DNA of 64,000 nucleotides from contig NC_081214.1 in NCBI RefSeq assembly GCF_902713425.1, forward strand, positions 22,340,208-22,404,207, written 5' to 3'. Made by a program: the position numbers and the translations under genes. Shown in pieces: positions 1 through 14,125 of the stretch. Each line of letters starts with the position of its first letter. Within the stretch, counting starts at the first letter, position 1. The notes under the pieces are model-generated. The model saw only the letters and a program-made list of their open reading frames with translations. It was not told the origin of the DNA and did no database searches. This DNA is from Acipenser ruthenus (Eukaryota; Chordata; Actinopteri; Acipenseriformes; Acipenseridae).

Positions 1-2201
1 GAGGAAACAAAGCACAGAAAGCACAAATACTGCAGGCGTTCAGGAGCTGAGGGTAACGTTCCCTGGGAAGAGGGCCTTTGGCAGCAATAGGTTCATTTTG
101 GTAAAAAGGTTGCTGACACAATAATCAAAAGGATGCTGGTCATGTACTTACCAAGACACTATGAGCTTCTTCAACAGGAACGGCACATTGAGAGCCAAAA
201 GATGATCAATGGGATGGTTTTAAAACTGATCCCAATCCAGCCCAGCCCGCTTGCATACTGAATTCATATAAACCATGTCTAAAAGCAATTTGATTGTTGC
301 ATATGGCTAGAGCTAAATCTTTACATTTTCTGTAGCCATCTGTCTATGGTGCACATACCAGCTAAAAGGTAGTACCACTGCCTTGTAAAGTTCCACTGCA
401 CATCAAGCCTCAAAGAAACTGGTAGATCAAAAAGTCTCTATGAAAGCTTTTCTGCCAGTCCTATACTCTCACCTGTGAGTCTGTACTTTAATTTATCTTT
501 ACCTGTTCTGTTACTCCCAACATCAATTAACCAAGCAGGCCACTGACAAACCCCAGTGGCTGAAGTTGCAGTGGTTTCAAGCTCTTTTGAGTTTCTTTGT
601 GAGGAGAGGCAATGTGAAAAAGGACAAAAAACTGTAAATGGAGGAAATTTTTTTTTTGTATTTAGGGAGTACCGTTTACAGGACACAGAATTCAGATAAA
701 TATATACATAAACATTTTTTAACTGCACTTACTTACAGTACAAGTCATTTTTACATCACAGAAAGAAACACTACAGTATGTACACCAGAGTTAAGACATG
801 AATGTAGATAGTTAATGCAGAGTCTCCAGCGTGCAGAGAGCTGCTCTCTCCCGCTGCACACCGTGACTCATCACTGGCAGTCTGTAAATTGCAAGTCTAC
901 TATACAAGTTTCTATGTGAAGCGAAATGGTGATCTAATCAAGAGCAGAAGCCAGAGTCCTGATCCCTTGATGTACAGTACCTGGTCAATTACTGTAGTTT
1001 TAGAGGAACCCAGTTCCTTGAAATGTAACCTCTTACATTGTGGATTGCACAGTGATAATGATGGCGCCAGATTTCAATCTGTCTTCAAACTCTAGTGTTT
1101 ATTATTATGTTAATAATGAAGTTGAATAGTAGCCAATAGACCCGGGTTCGATTCTCTGTCTGAATACAGATGGTAAAATAATGCAGTTGGAGCCAAAGAG
1201 AACTGGGGCTGATGTCTTCCATCCTGTGCATTTATTACTTTGGATTTCAAAAATAAATAACATTATAATACACCAAATTAACATCCCAAAATGCATGGAC
1301 ATGTAAGTGCGTTTTGGGTTTGCCAGTGGGTGTGCTTGTGGTTTCAATTCTCTCTCAGGTTGAACGCAGGTCCCATTCAATATGGTAGCAAAACAAGCTT
1401 CAGTTGACCTCTTATTCCTATAAATACAGCTGCAGAGGAGAACCACTGCAACGAACAATAAAGTGCTCGTCCCTATCCTAGTAAGTAGTGTGGAGGGCTT
1501 TACCTTAGCATGTGGGTAACTAAGGGCACATTTTTACATTGAGGAACCAGATTAGCATCATGTATTTTGGCAGAGACTCTAATGACCCTCCATTTTTTGC
1601 AAGGTAGGATGAATACTGCATTATTGAGAAGTATCTGGGAACAGGAGTTGAAACACCATAAGAATCCTATGTTGGGAGTTAATGGCTTTCATCATTAACA
1701 GCACTGGATATGCCCTGACTGTACACCTTCAAATAGCAGGAGATACAAGTCTTATTTCTGGTATTACCGATAGCTGTGTGGGGGTGGTGGGAGGTAGGGT
1801 GTCTGTGTTTCAGGAGCAGATGCCATCAAGTATACTAGACCTTAAACAGTTATAGCAATAGGATATCCATTGCAGAGCAGTTTGAGCCATTCCTGATTTT
1901 ACAGTCTGCTTCATTAGACGCACATAAGATTGTACTTGGTGGTTAAATAAGATCACAGTTGGATTGGATCACTCTGCCATGCAATGGGAGTCTTATTCTC
2001 AGTCCTGCTTGCTGGTTTACAGCATTGATCCCTCCCCCCTCTAAACAATTCCTCTATCCACAGCGACACACATCTCTGTATTAACAGGCTGCATGGTCAG
2101 GACCAGCACCCATGATAGTCTTTCATCACTGCCCACAATCCTTAACCCTTTGCCCCCTTGGTACGTCCTCCCATTGCCACCCCTCCAACCGGCTGGCTGC
2201 T
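1..2201 (-). other. OCRL 3' UTR and downstream intergenic DNA
   Basis: No exon of a recognised gene is seen. This stretch follows the OCRL stop codon on the minus strand, so its right part should be 3' UTR. Two AATAAA signals on the minus strand (TTTATT at 1098-1103 and 1231-1236) are candidate ends of the transcript, which would give a 3' UTR of about 1 kb. The short open frames here show no family resemblance. A splice-donor-like site near 145-152 on the minus strand was considered, but the frame upstream of it is closed. Confidence 0.5.
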
Positions 2202-5200
2202 CTACTCCTCATCCCCGCCCATTAGGAACCCCAGCATGAAGTCTATGGCTTTCTGACGGTCGTGGTGAGTCTGTCTTCCAATCAGGTTGGGTGGGGGTCG
2301 GATCAGGAGGCTGGCAAAGAGCGTGGCTGAAACACAAGGGGTGGGTGGTACAGTAATAATTATTATAAGGTCTTCTCACACAGTCTCAGTATCTTTACTG
2401 AACTCAACAGATTCAATGACATGCTCGCACTGAGCACAATACACCAGAACAAATCTATACTTGCATTCAAAATACCTGACCAAAAATGCTTGTCAGATAA
2501 TGATGTAAGGAATTGGGCCAAATCAAACGTTTTCAGGACTAAGCAGGTACCTTTAAATCTAGTATCCATCACCCAAAAAAGCAGCTGTTAGATGACCATT
2601 TATGGCAATGTGTTACCCTGATCAAAGTGCCACTGTTCGAGATCTGTTCAGCCCCTCTCTCTCACCTATCATATTGGCGTTGAGATTGTTGTCTTCGGAA
2701 TACTTCAGGAGCTCTCGCAGGAATGCCATGATGTACCGGAAAACATTGCGGTGAGCCCGGGGCAGCTGGGAGATCACCTAGGGGAAAGCAAAGAATTAGA
2801 ATCATGTGGAAGCGACATCCTTCCACTGTACATGCAATCTACCCTGTGCAACACATTTTACACATATAAAACCATGTGATACTGATCACAGTTGTCTCTG
2901 CCCCAGGCAGATATGTGTGTTGGCCAGTCACAAAGATTCAATGAACAATGCTGATATCTGCACTGTTTCCTCGAGGATTTCCTACAAGGGCTGTACCTGT
3001 CTGCAGAGTCGGCTGTCGTGGGAGCAGTCCAGGCAGCGCTGGCACAGTTCATAACACACCACCGGCTCCGGCAAGGCCTCCAGGAAAATGAGCAGGGCCT
3101 CGGCTACTGAATGGTTACTGCCGGCTGGAGCGTTCTGTTCAGGAACCAACACGATGCAGAGGAGAGGCGTGAAGCCAGGGAACAGGAGCCCCTAGTGCCT
3201 CGGAAGCCTACATCAGTGCAACAGTACAGACAGCCTTACTGTCTTTCTGCTTATACACCATGCAGTCCATCTAATTTATGTAGTATTGATTCAGTTTATA
3301 TCACCCCTGCCTTACATACATTTAAAAGACAAGACACACTACTAAATAAGATCTACTTTGAGATGCTTTTCAAAAACTATGGTTCACAAAAGGACCCTAC
3401 TTTCATGATGCAAACGTTGGTGACTATAGATCTGCTGCGGTTTAGTGATTCATTAGACCAACTTTGCATTGCAAGGCAAAGTCCGTTGCTGGCTTTTTAG
3501 CAGTGAAATGTCTGGCTTTTTAACAACCAGCACACTGGGGTAAGACTCGGTGCTAACTTTGTATCTAGGTAATCAAACGCCTTGTTATTTTACCACAGCA
3601 GGGATCAAAACCCTTTGGTATTGAGCCACACTGATTACATCAGTTTCATGCAGCCATTTAACCTTTGCAATCTGGCACGGACGCCTTTTACCATTTTGAA
3701 GAATTGTGTCACAAATTCTCTTAGCTGCCTCTGTAACTCTGTACCCACACTGCTGTCTGTAAGCCAAGACTGCAGGATGTTTAGCTATCTGGAACTGGGA
3801 CTGTAAAGGATACGGATGGTGTTAGGAATGCTGGTATCCAGACAGTTGATTATAGTCTGCAGCTCCTCCTGCATCCCTGGGGTCTGGAACAGGTCCTCCT
3901 GCACACCAGAACACAAAAACAGATTGTAGTCTTATTTTTTTTTAACAACTCGTTTTACACGGACATTTTTTCTAAAGGACCCTTCAGTGTTTGTGTGTGT
4001 TACTGACCCACCTGTCGACAGGCTTTTGTAAACAGATGGTCCACCAGCAGCCAGACCTCCTTGGGGATTTTCAAGGGTTTGTCTTCAGTTCCAACGTTGT
4101 CCACTGGGAGGAGATCTAAACGAGACCTCTCCTGATTGAAAACAAACAATACAAGCTCTGGTTCATCGAGACGGGTCTTCAGAACAGTTTGTAAATCATA
4201 CTGCTTTCAAGCTTACTGTACACACTGCATTTCCAGCTACTGTAAGAAGTGACTCAGATGATTAACTATGCTAGGGAGTAACTTCAAATATTAAAACCAT
4301 GCACTGTCCCTGAACAACTCTTAGCAGCAGGCAGAAATCAAAAATGAAGATCTGCCAACATATAAACCCACATGTGCGAGTGCATACCATTCATTGTTTG
4401 AGTTTTAAGGTTTTTACCGTCTCAGTGAGGCTTTCTTCTCCCTGGACATGATGCAGCCCAAAACAGATGTGTGTTTGACAGAGACAGAGAGAAATAAAGA
4501 CACAAGACATAAATTGATTGATAGAAAGCAAAAAATCTTCTAATCACAGACTGATGAAAAACTTTTAAGATTGACATGCTTCGGAACCTTTAGGAACAGT
4601 GATCCGCTCCAATTAACAGCACAGGTGTAAGATAAGAAAAGCATTGAGAGTGTTATCAATGCAGAAAAGCACAGGCTGATGGAGTAAAGCAGCACTTAGG
4701 GGGTATTCCTTACTTCCCTACCAGCTTAATGCAAGCAGAGCATTAACCAGCCATGCATTTTGGGCTTACAATGCAGAAATGACTTCACTTATCCACCTAA
4801 AGTACTTCAGTTTCCCATCCTCACTCCAATATGCAAGCTGAGAATGCAATTCGAAAGCGACACCATACTATAAAGCCATTCACTTCCTCTTTCCAAAGAG
4901 TAGTCAGGGTTTCTTTATTAAACAAGCAGCGACCCTCTCACTTCCTCGTCATAAGGAGCCATGCAGAGATTCTGACGTAGCTCACGTCTCCACTCAAGGC
5001 TTGCAAGCTTAGAAAGATAAATTAGAAGAAATAAATAAACCAACAAACTCCCCCCCCCCCCCCCCCCCAAGCACCAGATATCGCACAGCACAGTACACAC
5101 AGTACCCCACTGCCCGCCCCAGCCCCTCACCAGGTCAATGAGCTTGGTGATGGGGATCTCTCGGATGGGCTTCTTCATGCGACACAGGGTCTCCAGGGAG

Positions 5201-8200
5201 GTGCCGTAGCAGCTGGGCAGGTAGTTGCCCCCGATGGTGAGGAAGTAGTCCTTGCCCCGGTCGAGGTGCAGCACCAGGATGTCTTCAATGGAGTCCTCGG
5301 TGGAGTTGAGCATGGTGACCGAGTCCTTGCTGACATACACCTCCAGGGAGATCTCCACCGTCTCATCTGAGGAGTAGACAGACAAGCACAGCCCGCTTAC
5401 ATTCACACATCACAGAGGGCACACAGACGGAAGCATTCAAAGCTTTCTCATAGCATTACAGAAACCGTTCTTCATAGCTCTCCTACTCATTTCCACAATC
5501 CTTGGCAGCGTTTTATTTTTTTTTTATCTGTTTGGTACTTGAACATTAAAATGCATTGTAAACCAGAAGTTTGTAAGGGGGGGGGGGGGTCCCTTTATAT
5601 AAAAAAAAATGTACAAAATGTATGTACTTACTGGGCTCCAGGTAGCCGTCACATGGCTCCACACGCAGCCAGGGCTTGCAAAACTGAGTGTCGTTCAGTT
5701 TGGGGATGAAGGCAAAGTGACAGGGGACCTGCCCATCGTTCATGATCTGGAACTTTGCCCTCTGGAGCTGCCGGAATCTCACGTTCTCAAAGATGAACTG
5801 CGGAGAGAAGACTTGGAGATAAAGGAGAATAGAACCGGCACTGGGAAAACACATTTATCGAAAACGGCTTATTACTTAATTGTTTGTTTTCTACCATTCT
5901 ACCCAGGCCCAGGTTTGCTGGGGAAATGCTACATGTTTTCTGTGTAGGGCTGCAGCTGCTTCTTATCTGACGTACTTACCTCTCTCCGGGTGAGGGACAA
6001 GGAGGGGAGGAATTCGTTTTCCATCCTGTCCATCATCCGCACGATTTCTTCAAACACCCTCTTGTGGCGTCGCTCATCCACGACCTTGACCTGCGGGCGA
6101 AGAAAGCAGTGTGACACAAATCAGGACCGTACAGAACCAGAATGACTTCAGCATTGTGACTGCTCAAGTATTTGCTGTGTTTATGTTTCCAAGCACAGCT
6201 CACAGATGATTCAGTAGTGCTAAAAAGAAACGCAGTTTATAATTTTTGTTCTTATTCCTACCGATTATACTTGAGGGGTTCAAGGGTAGTTGTCGTGTGC
6301 ATTCAGAAAAGTTGTGTAACTCCCCATGGTGAGAACATGCACATTTTGCAATAATGTTAGTAGCTTCTTAAAGCTTGTTTTAAGGGCTTTGCAAAAAAAA
6401 TTACTCAGTGAAATAAGGTCTTGAGCAACACCCCCTGGTCTGACCCTTAAGTAATCGAATATGCCTGACAACTAAGTAATAGTGTTTGTAGCAGTTTGAT
6501 GTGGTGGCCAACATACTGTCATACTTAGCAGAGACTTGAAACAGAAGAGGAAGCAGGCCAGGCTGTGGTTTAATATCTGATGCTGACCAGCCTGTATTTA
6601 TAGATTAATAAATAAACTCATTCATCCCTCAGTTTTAATGCTGGGAGCCGACTGGTTTGCAAGTTACTATTTAAAGTGTTATGCATCCGCTTTGGAGTAT
6701 TTATAGATCAATAAACATGCTGATCAGTTCCACCTTTGGAGATCTGACTATTCAATGGTTTCCAAGAATAAATAGCTGGTTTGCAATTTGCAAAGCTTTT
6801 TGTTTATAACTTGTAGACAGGTTTTTCACTGTTGTTTATATATTTGCTCTGCCCTTTAATGCTCTATATATCCTGCTGGGGTTTAAGACAGTAAGATCTG
6901 CCACTGTGTAAATCATTCAAATATACTTTCGATTGTTTTGTTTTTTCATTTCAACCATCTGCTAAATGCCCAGGGACTGCCCACAGACCAGCAATGAATG
7001 TCTAATTGATATGACCACCTGCAATGAAGACCTTACCCCAACACTGAAGAGGGAGCTGACAGGCTTGTGGTCACTGGTCTGTAGCTTCATGTGGCTCCTG
7101 TAGGTGAGCTGCTTCACACTGCTCCCTCTCCACAGGATCCGATCGCACCAGGCAGGGACACGGCACTTTCCACTGACACACCAAAAAAAGACAAAGCCAG
7201 AGCATGCAGAACGGGCTAAATCATTCACACTGGCTTATTCGAGACACCTGCTGGGAGAAGCAGAACTTGAACAGCTGCGTGTTCCTTCTTAACGACTGCT
7301 TAGGCTGCAACCAACCTGCCCCAGTGATAAACAACAGGCTTCAAAGCCTGGTTATTAATGACAACAGGATTTCAAACAAAATGAGAAAAATGATCAAACT
7401 ATACCTGGAGTCCCATCGATCAGTTTTCGGGTCGTATTTGTACGTTGGTGTGAAATTGAGCTCTCCTTCATTGAAATCTGTAAACGCTTTCTTTGTCTGC
7501 CTCTGGATATTCAACTAAAACAAAAATTAAAATTAAAAAACGGTCAGTACATGGGATTTGTTCTCAGCTGTTTAACGAAGACCCCCTTGTGCTTTTATAC
7601 ACTAGATAATCTGCCTGGTTCTAAACAGGAACCCAAGAAACGCCATTTAAAAACATGTGCAGCAGCTCACTCGGACATTGAAAACCACAGTATTCATACC
7701 TTTACTGTTTATTTAAAACCACACAGAACAGACCTACAGCCTGTAATAACTGAATGCATTAAACTAGGTTTTGAACAATACATTTCCTGTCGTATGCATT
7801 AAATGTGCTGTATTCATTTTAGAAATAATTCTACAGCATAGACTGTATTGAAAACATATTGTACCACATGCAGCCACCACCACAGCAGCAAAAAAATAAA
7901 TAAAATGCCCCCCCCTTTAATTAAATGAATGCAATTTCCAATGACAATTTTCAGGTTTTGAGAATTGTTAGACTACAGTATAAAGAGTGCACCAGCTCCT
8001 CTGCCTCGGCTGGATGTTTTCCTCTCATCCTCCCCTCTCTCACCTGGTCCAGTTCCTGTAGCTTCTTGATTTCATTTTGGCTGATCAGGCTTTTGACGTC
8101 CGCTGCATCAGTAAGAAAGAGGCGATAGTTGAGGTCTCCCAGCCAGATCACCACACTGTAAAAGGGGAGGATCAGATTTATCAGGCTGATTGCAAGCTTT

Positions 8201-11200
8201 TTAGATGGATTTTGCATTTGTTATGAACTATTTAGTGGACCGAGGGGAATTGCACAACTCATTACATCACTGGCTTACATGCCTGTTACTGGGCGGAAAT
8301 CCCTTGAAACAAGCTTTAAAATGAGTCAAATATTTTAGTCTAGTTCGTCTCCCAAATGGTAATATAATCGGATCCAAGGTCAATAAAATGGGATTTTTTT
8401 GTAAGCTTCAGACACATTCTCACCATGTGGGGTGTGAGTTTTCTAGCTCTTCTTTTGCAGCACACCTACAGTGGGGGTCTGTTTGTTTTCATGGTTTCAT
8501 TAAATCTAAACGTTACCCAACCTGAAATGAATCTTGAAATTGATTTCTCCAAGCCCCCACCCCCCCTTGACTCACTCGTGTTTAACAATGCTGCTCGGCG
8601 GCTGCCCTGGCACATGGAAGCTCATCCGAGCGCAGATGTCCTTGTAGTCCTGATTGCGCCTCTCAAAGTCTTCCACATGCGCAGCCAGGTGAGAGTTTAC
8701 GATGCAGAAACTGGTGTTGTGGAACACAAACCTCACACCTACCCCGCCTTTATTACCCTGAACAAATTCAGAACATATTAGATTTAGGAGAAACAACAAC
8801 GGCACGCTCACCTGTGCTTTTCTGACTGTGGACTCATACCATACTGTCATGTCTTTACCAGGTCAGTCAATTGGGGACCCCTTCTATTCTACTGTGGCTT
8901 CAACATTCAATACTGTTTAACGGTTACATTATATTTATTCATATCTTATAAGACTGAAGCACACAAAAGCATTTACTTGCTTTATTTCTCTGGCTGCTCA
9001 CCATTTTACCCATAATCCCAGTGCCAGTGGATTCTTTCTCCACCTCACGGATATACTTCCGGTGCTCCTTCTTGGCGTAGACGACCAGCATCATTCCCAC
9101 CAGTCGAATGAGGCTGATCTTGAGAGCAAGGGAGACGAAGTGTCATGAAGGCATGAGCTGAAATGTGTGCGTACAGTACTTGACTTGCAGGCAGCAGGGC
9201 TTGAAACTCGCAAAAGCCCTGGACCCACTCCTGGGTTTCAGAACTTCCTTCAATGAAGTATAGAAGACTTTGATGTTACATACATTCTTTCCTTATATCT
9301 GCATGAAGAACTATTAGCAAACCTGCAGACTCAAGGATGAGGTGCTGTGATGAGATCAGAGCAGGTTAACCAGAGGCCTTTCTGTTTAATCTGGCTTGAA
9401 TAAGAGAGGTTCTGACAGACAGGACTAGATGCAGGGCTGGTGCGAGTTTCAAGCCCTGAGGTAGTGTATTATAGTGTGGTTGCTACTCAGAATTGATGAG
9501 TATTTTATGGATGGATTGGGAACATGAAACACTTTCAGTCTGATTCATAGCGCTGTACCAAGCCTTCATTACGACTCTTAATGTTTCAGCACACCACTTT
9601 ACTTCATTGTAGCCAACACAGTTAAATCAGCTTTTGTGAGAATCCAAGAATGGTGACAGTATCCAGTAAAACGTCAAAGCTAATTCAAGCACTGCCGAGC
9701 CCGAATACATTAGCTCACCTTAGGAACGCCCCAGGAGAAGAGAAGATGAGAGCAACATAAAACAATAGCTGCATTCAAATCTATTTCTCTGCTTTCTAAG
9801 AAAGCATGCAAGTTTAAAGTACTTAATTGAGTTAACATTATCCATCAATTATATCCAATACAATTAAAACTGTTTATGAAGAGGACGTGGTCCAGCAGGT
9901 AGCAGTCCTGTCCATTAACTGTTATCTGGGTTCATCATTTTATACGCAAAAGCAGACAACTTTAAATTTTGAAGTGCTTTGTGCGTAATGGTGACTCCTA
10001 ATAGTGAAGTATTAACTTGTCCTGGTGCTGCTGAATTTAGTGTATGATTTTCAGCTGGAGTTTTCAGAGACTCACTTTTTTGTACTTGGCTTTGGGGTGC
10101 AGCCCCTTCTCCACAGCTTCCACCCACACCTGCTCCCTCGCCGAGTCGAAATAGAAAAAGGCCTCTGTGCTCAGGTCCAGTTCCTGAAAACTACAGGCGC
10201 GGCAGAAATAGGAGAGCGATGAAATGCTTTCTGTTGTGCTGCACACTGGAGCAGACATACAAACTTTCTAAAGATACATGTTAAATCTCAGAGGAGCCTG
10301 ACTACATCCCATCAGTCCAGCACACAAATAAACACAACACTGCAATTATCTGTCCATCTCCATCTCTCTATGTCTTTAGTTCTCCAAAGACGATTACAAC
10401 CTTTTATATACCGTAGCTATTTCCTCATGTATGTTCCCATTAGTATGCATACAATATAACAAACCGTAAAGTGATTTCTAGTCCTTCCTGATACACATTT
10501 TTCAGGTGCTAAAAGTGTACTAAATCTATTATAAGATGCTATATCCCCATGCCCACACACACCGGTTCCCACAGCGTGGTACAGTACCTACCCAATACAG
10601 TACACATCAGGGGGTTCAGGGTCACAGCTTAGCCAGGCTTCCAGCCCACTGTCAGGGGACTGCCCGTTCACGTTCCACGTTCCCGTAAAAAACCTGGCCG
10701 GTGAAAAGCATATTTTATTGTACATTTGAACAACCCTTTGCAAAAGATCCCCACATTCTAAGCAAGTTGCCTCTCTTTCTCCTTTGCCTGCCCATTCAGC
10801 TAAGGTTACATTTTTATATCGATTTAAATTTCAGGATCAGGCAAAGCTATCTTGTTTTTAAAAGGTAATTTAGTCCAGCTCCAAGCAACTCCAACCAAAA
10901 TGATTATTAATAGTAGAAACCTTCAAACAGAATCCTTGTTCGTCTATGGACTTGGTGTGTAGTTCTTCAGTATAAGAACCTGCAGTTACTGTAAAGCAAG
11001 GTAAGGGCTATGAGCCTCCCTCTCCTATTGGGAATCAGTGACTCATGAGCTGACCTGTCTAGTGGATAGTGCTTTCTACAAAGACAGCGTTCCTCAGTGC
11101 TTCTCACCTGAAGTTCTGGATATCCACATATTCCTTCTCCTTCTTGATCAGGCAGTGCTTGATTAAACCCTCCCTCTGTCCCGACTGGCTGGTCGGCACA

Positions 11201-14094
11201 AACAGTTTCCTCATGGTATTGGTCACATTGGGGTTGTCATTCCACTTGGAGCTGCAGGAAAGACACTGATGAGTCACAATACATGCAGGCTGAAAAAGGA
11301 CGTTATACTGGAATAGTTAGTAAGCATGAGAAAGAATGCTTTAGGCAGCAAGCTCAATAGCAGACGATAGAGAATGCAGATGCATTAGGTAAGAAATGAA
11401 ACCGTCAGAAAATAGATGTAAAATATACCTTTACCCTGATTTAAAATGTGTTTTAAAGCAGCCTCTCCATTATAAGTGCTCACATCCTTACTATACATGT
11501 TACAACAATACTGGTAAATTACTCTTCTAAAAGCTGTCAGGTTGAAATGCTGCCTAATTATATATACATATTAAAGAAAAGAATGCACACAATAGAGAAA
11601 GGTACTCACTCTTTATTTTGAGAGGCAGTAAAATGCCCTTCTTTTGCTGGTGAAGACAGGTGCCTCTCTTTTTGGATTGGTGCAGGTGCAGGTGCAGGTG
11701 CAGGTGCAGGGGCTGGGGCAGGGGCTGGGGTGTGTAACCCTCTCCGAGGCGGGACTGGGAGAGGTGTTTCTTTATGAGTCGGGACAGGCGGGGGCCCACG
11801 AGGCACACTGACCCGGTTGTGCTGGTTCTTCTTCTCCTCCACTTTCAGAACATCACTGAAATTATCTTCAAAACCAAGATCTATAAAAGGAATGGACCAG
11901 GTCAATCATATCACACTGGCACTCACATTCCAGACAGCCATGGCATTCCACACTGGTCTACAAATGGCTTTCACTGATTAAAGAAGGTGGTTGTAGCCTG
12001 GTGTGCTCGTGTCTACACAAGGGAAACAAGGTCTAGAAAGGGCCATGGAGGAATGGAGTAAACAGACACAACTCAGCTACATTTTAGAGTCATATTTTAG
12101 TACAACAGAAGATCCCGCTTTTGTACCTAAAGCAACTGTCTATTTGTTTTCTTAAAATATTGGTAAATAAACAAAAACAAATAGACACGTCCATTGCACA
12201 CAGCTTAAAGTGTATTTTTTGGTGTTGAACATATGATACAATACTTTGCTACCTTCTGTAGATACTTTCCAATCAGTCCTCAAAAGCCAGTGGATTATGT
12301 GTTGTTGGACAGATCTACAATTTTGTGTTCAGTGCTATGAATGGTGACCAGTTAAAATGAATCTATTTCACCGAATAGAATCTCTGTAAAGAAAAGTATT
12401 ATGATGCTCAAGTGCCAGTAGTACAATCCTTCATTACCTGCCGCTGGAAAGGCATTGGTAGGGTTGCTAGCACTGGTAGTAGTGGATGCTGCATTGACAG
12501 GTCTGCTTGTGTTACTGGGCCCTGGTGCAAAGTCTGATCCAAATGGGTCCATCCTGCCGGGTGGCTGGCTTTTAGATACAACTACAATGAAAGAATTGAT
12601 GACATGTAGGTGGCAATATGACTAAATATTATGAGGTTATTAGTACACACACAGTAGCATTGAAACACAGTTTGATATTCATGTTCTGGACTGAGCAGTT
12701 TCATGAATATCAAACATAATATATATTTTCTCCCATTGCAGAAGTTACACTGAAATGTGCAAGTGTAGAATGATTTCCTTCCTTCTGCTTAAAATGAAGT
12801 AAGCACAGGGACCGATTTCATGAACTATAGAACAGTTTGATTTATTTCAAAGAGCAAAACCAGCAGGTTCTGTCTATACAAAACAGTGAGAACAAAAAAT
12901 GTCTATTTTGTTTGTTAAATGAATCATTACTATAAATGGAATACATTATATATTACATTTGCATGCTGTCAGGTAGGCATGAGACAGAACTGTGTCATTT
13001 TAAGACTCAATACCTACTTCAAAAACAGGACGAACAAGTTCTCAAATAAGTAATGCAGTTCAGGGACATGTGAAATGTTCGGCAGGCTTCTTGAATGAAG
13101 TTGCTTCTTGAATTAAGCTTACCCCTTACCTTGCTGCTTAGCTCTTTTCACCTCCGTCAGGAAGGACAGACACCGGTCATCATCTGGGAACTCAAACAGC
13201 AGCTCTCCAGTGCGGTCCCCTCGCACCCGGATCCTGCACGAGGCTGGAAACAGAAAAGTAGACAGAGGGACGAGGATGGTTAGAATCTTCTTGAGCAAAG
13301 ACTATGACATTTCTCCAGTGCAAAAAAAGGCTCAAAATCTCTAAATGTTTCTGTTTACTACCTGCTGTGTGGTTCTTTGCAGCCCTGTTTAACAACAACG
13401 TACCTAAAAATCAAGGCAGACTGGTCTAGCGTTAAGCCTAATGGCCAAGAGCCACCGACTCACCGTGTGACTTTGCAGGTTAGGAAATAAGGCTTGTTCT
13501 GCAAGAGGATGCTTCAACTCTTGCGCCGGAACTCATTATGGTGCAATGGTGTTTCGTTAGTGGTTGATATTATACAACAAGAACAGTTGTAGCAGAGGAT
13601 ATTAAACTCCAAAATGAATAGGACACAATGAGAAACCTCCCTATATAAACCTTTGTTCATTGGAAACTGCTCAGAGTTGATAATTGATACTCACAATTAA
13701 CTGGGATGTCTATGAGAAGAGCCTCTTCTGCGTCTGAAAATGACAACAGCAAAGACAAAATCATGTCATGTGACTGCAGGAACCACTTTCCAACATCTGA
13801 ACCGGATTGAATTGCAGTGCTTCCTGGGTTATTGATTAGCACGATGGCGTTTGTAAAACGCAGTACATAGGAAGCACTAGACTCCAAGTGGAAAGGTTTT
13901 CTAAGCTTTGTGAACTAGGCTCTTACTTGCTGTATTACATTAGCACTTTTGTTTAAACGTATCAGTTATGCCCAGATTTCAACTAATTTCAGAGAGTTAC
14001 CTTGTATGATGTGAAACCTGCTGTTAACTGGTATGGTAATTTGTGGCACTGGACTTTTCACAACTACATCAGGATTCGACAAGATGTCCAACCT

Positions 14095-14125
<31 letters not shown>

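Noticed and set aside
120-260. Possible last exon of a neighbouring gene on the minus strand, before a gtaagt donor
   Set aside because: The frame that stays open is closed just upstream with no acceptor, and the peptide matches nothing I know.
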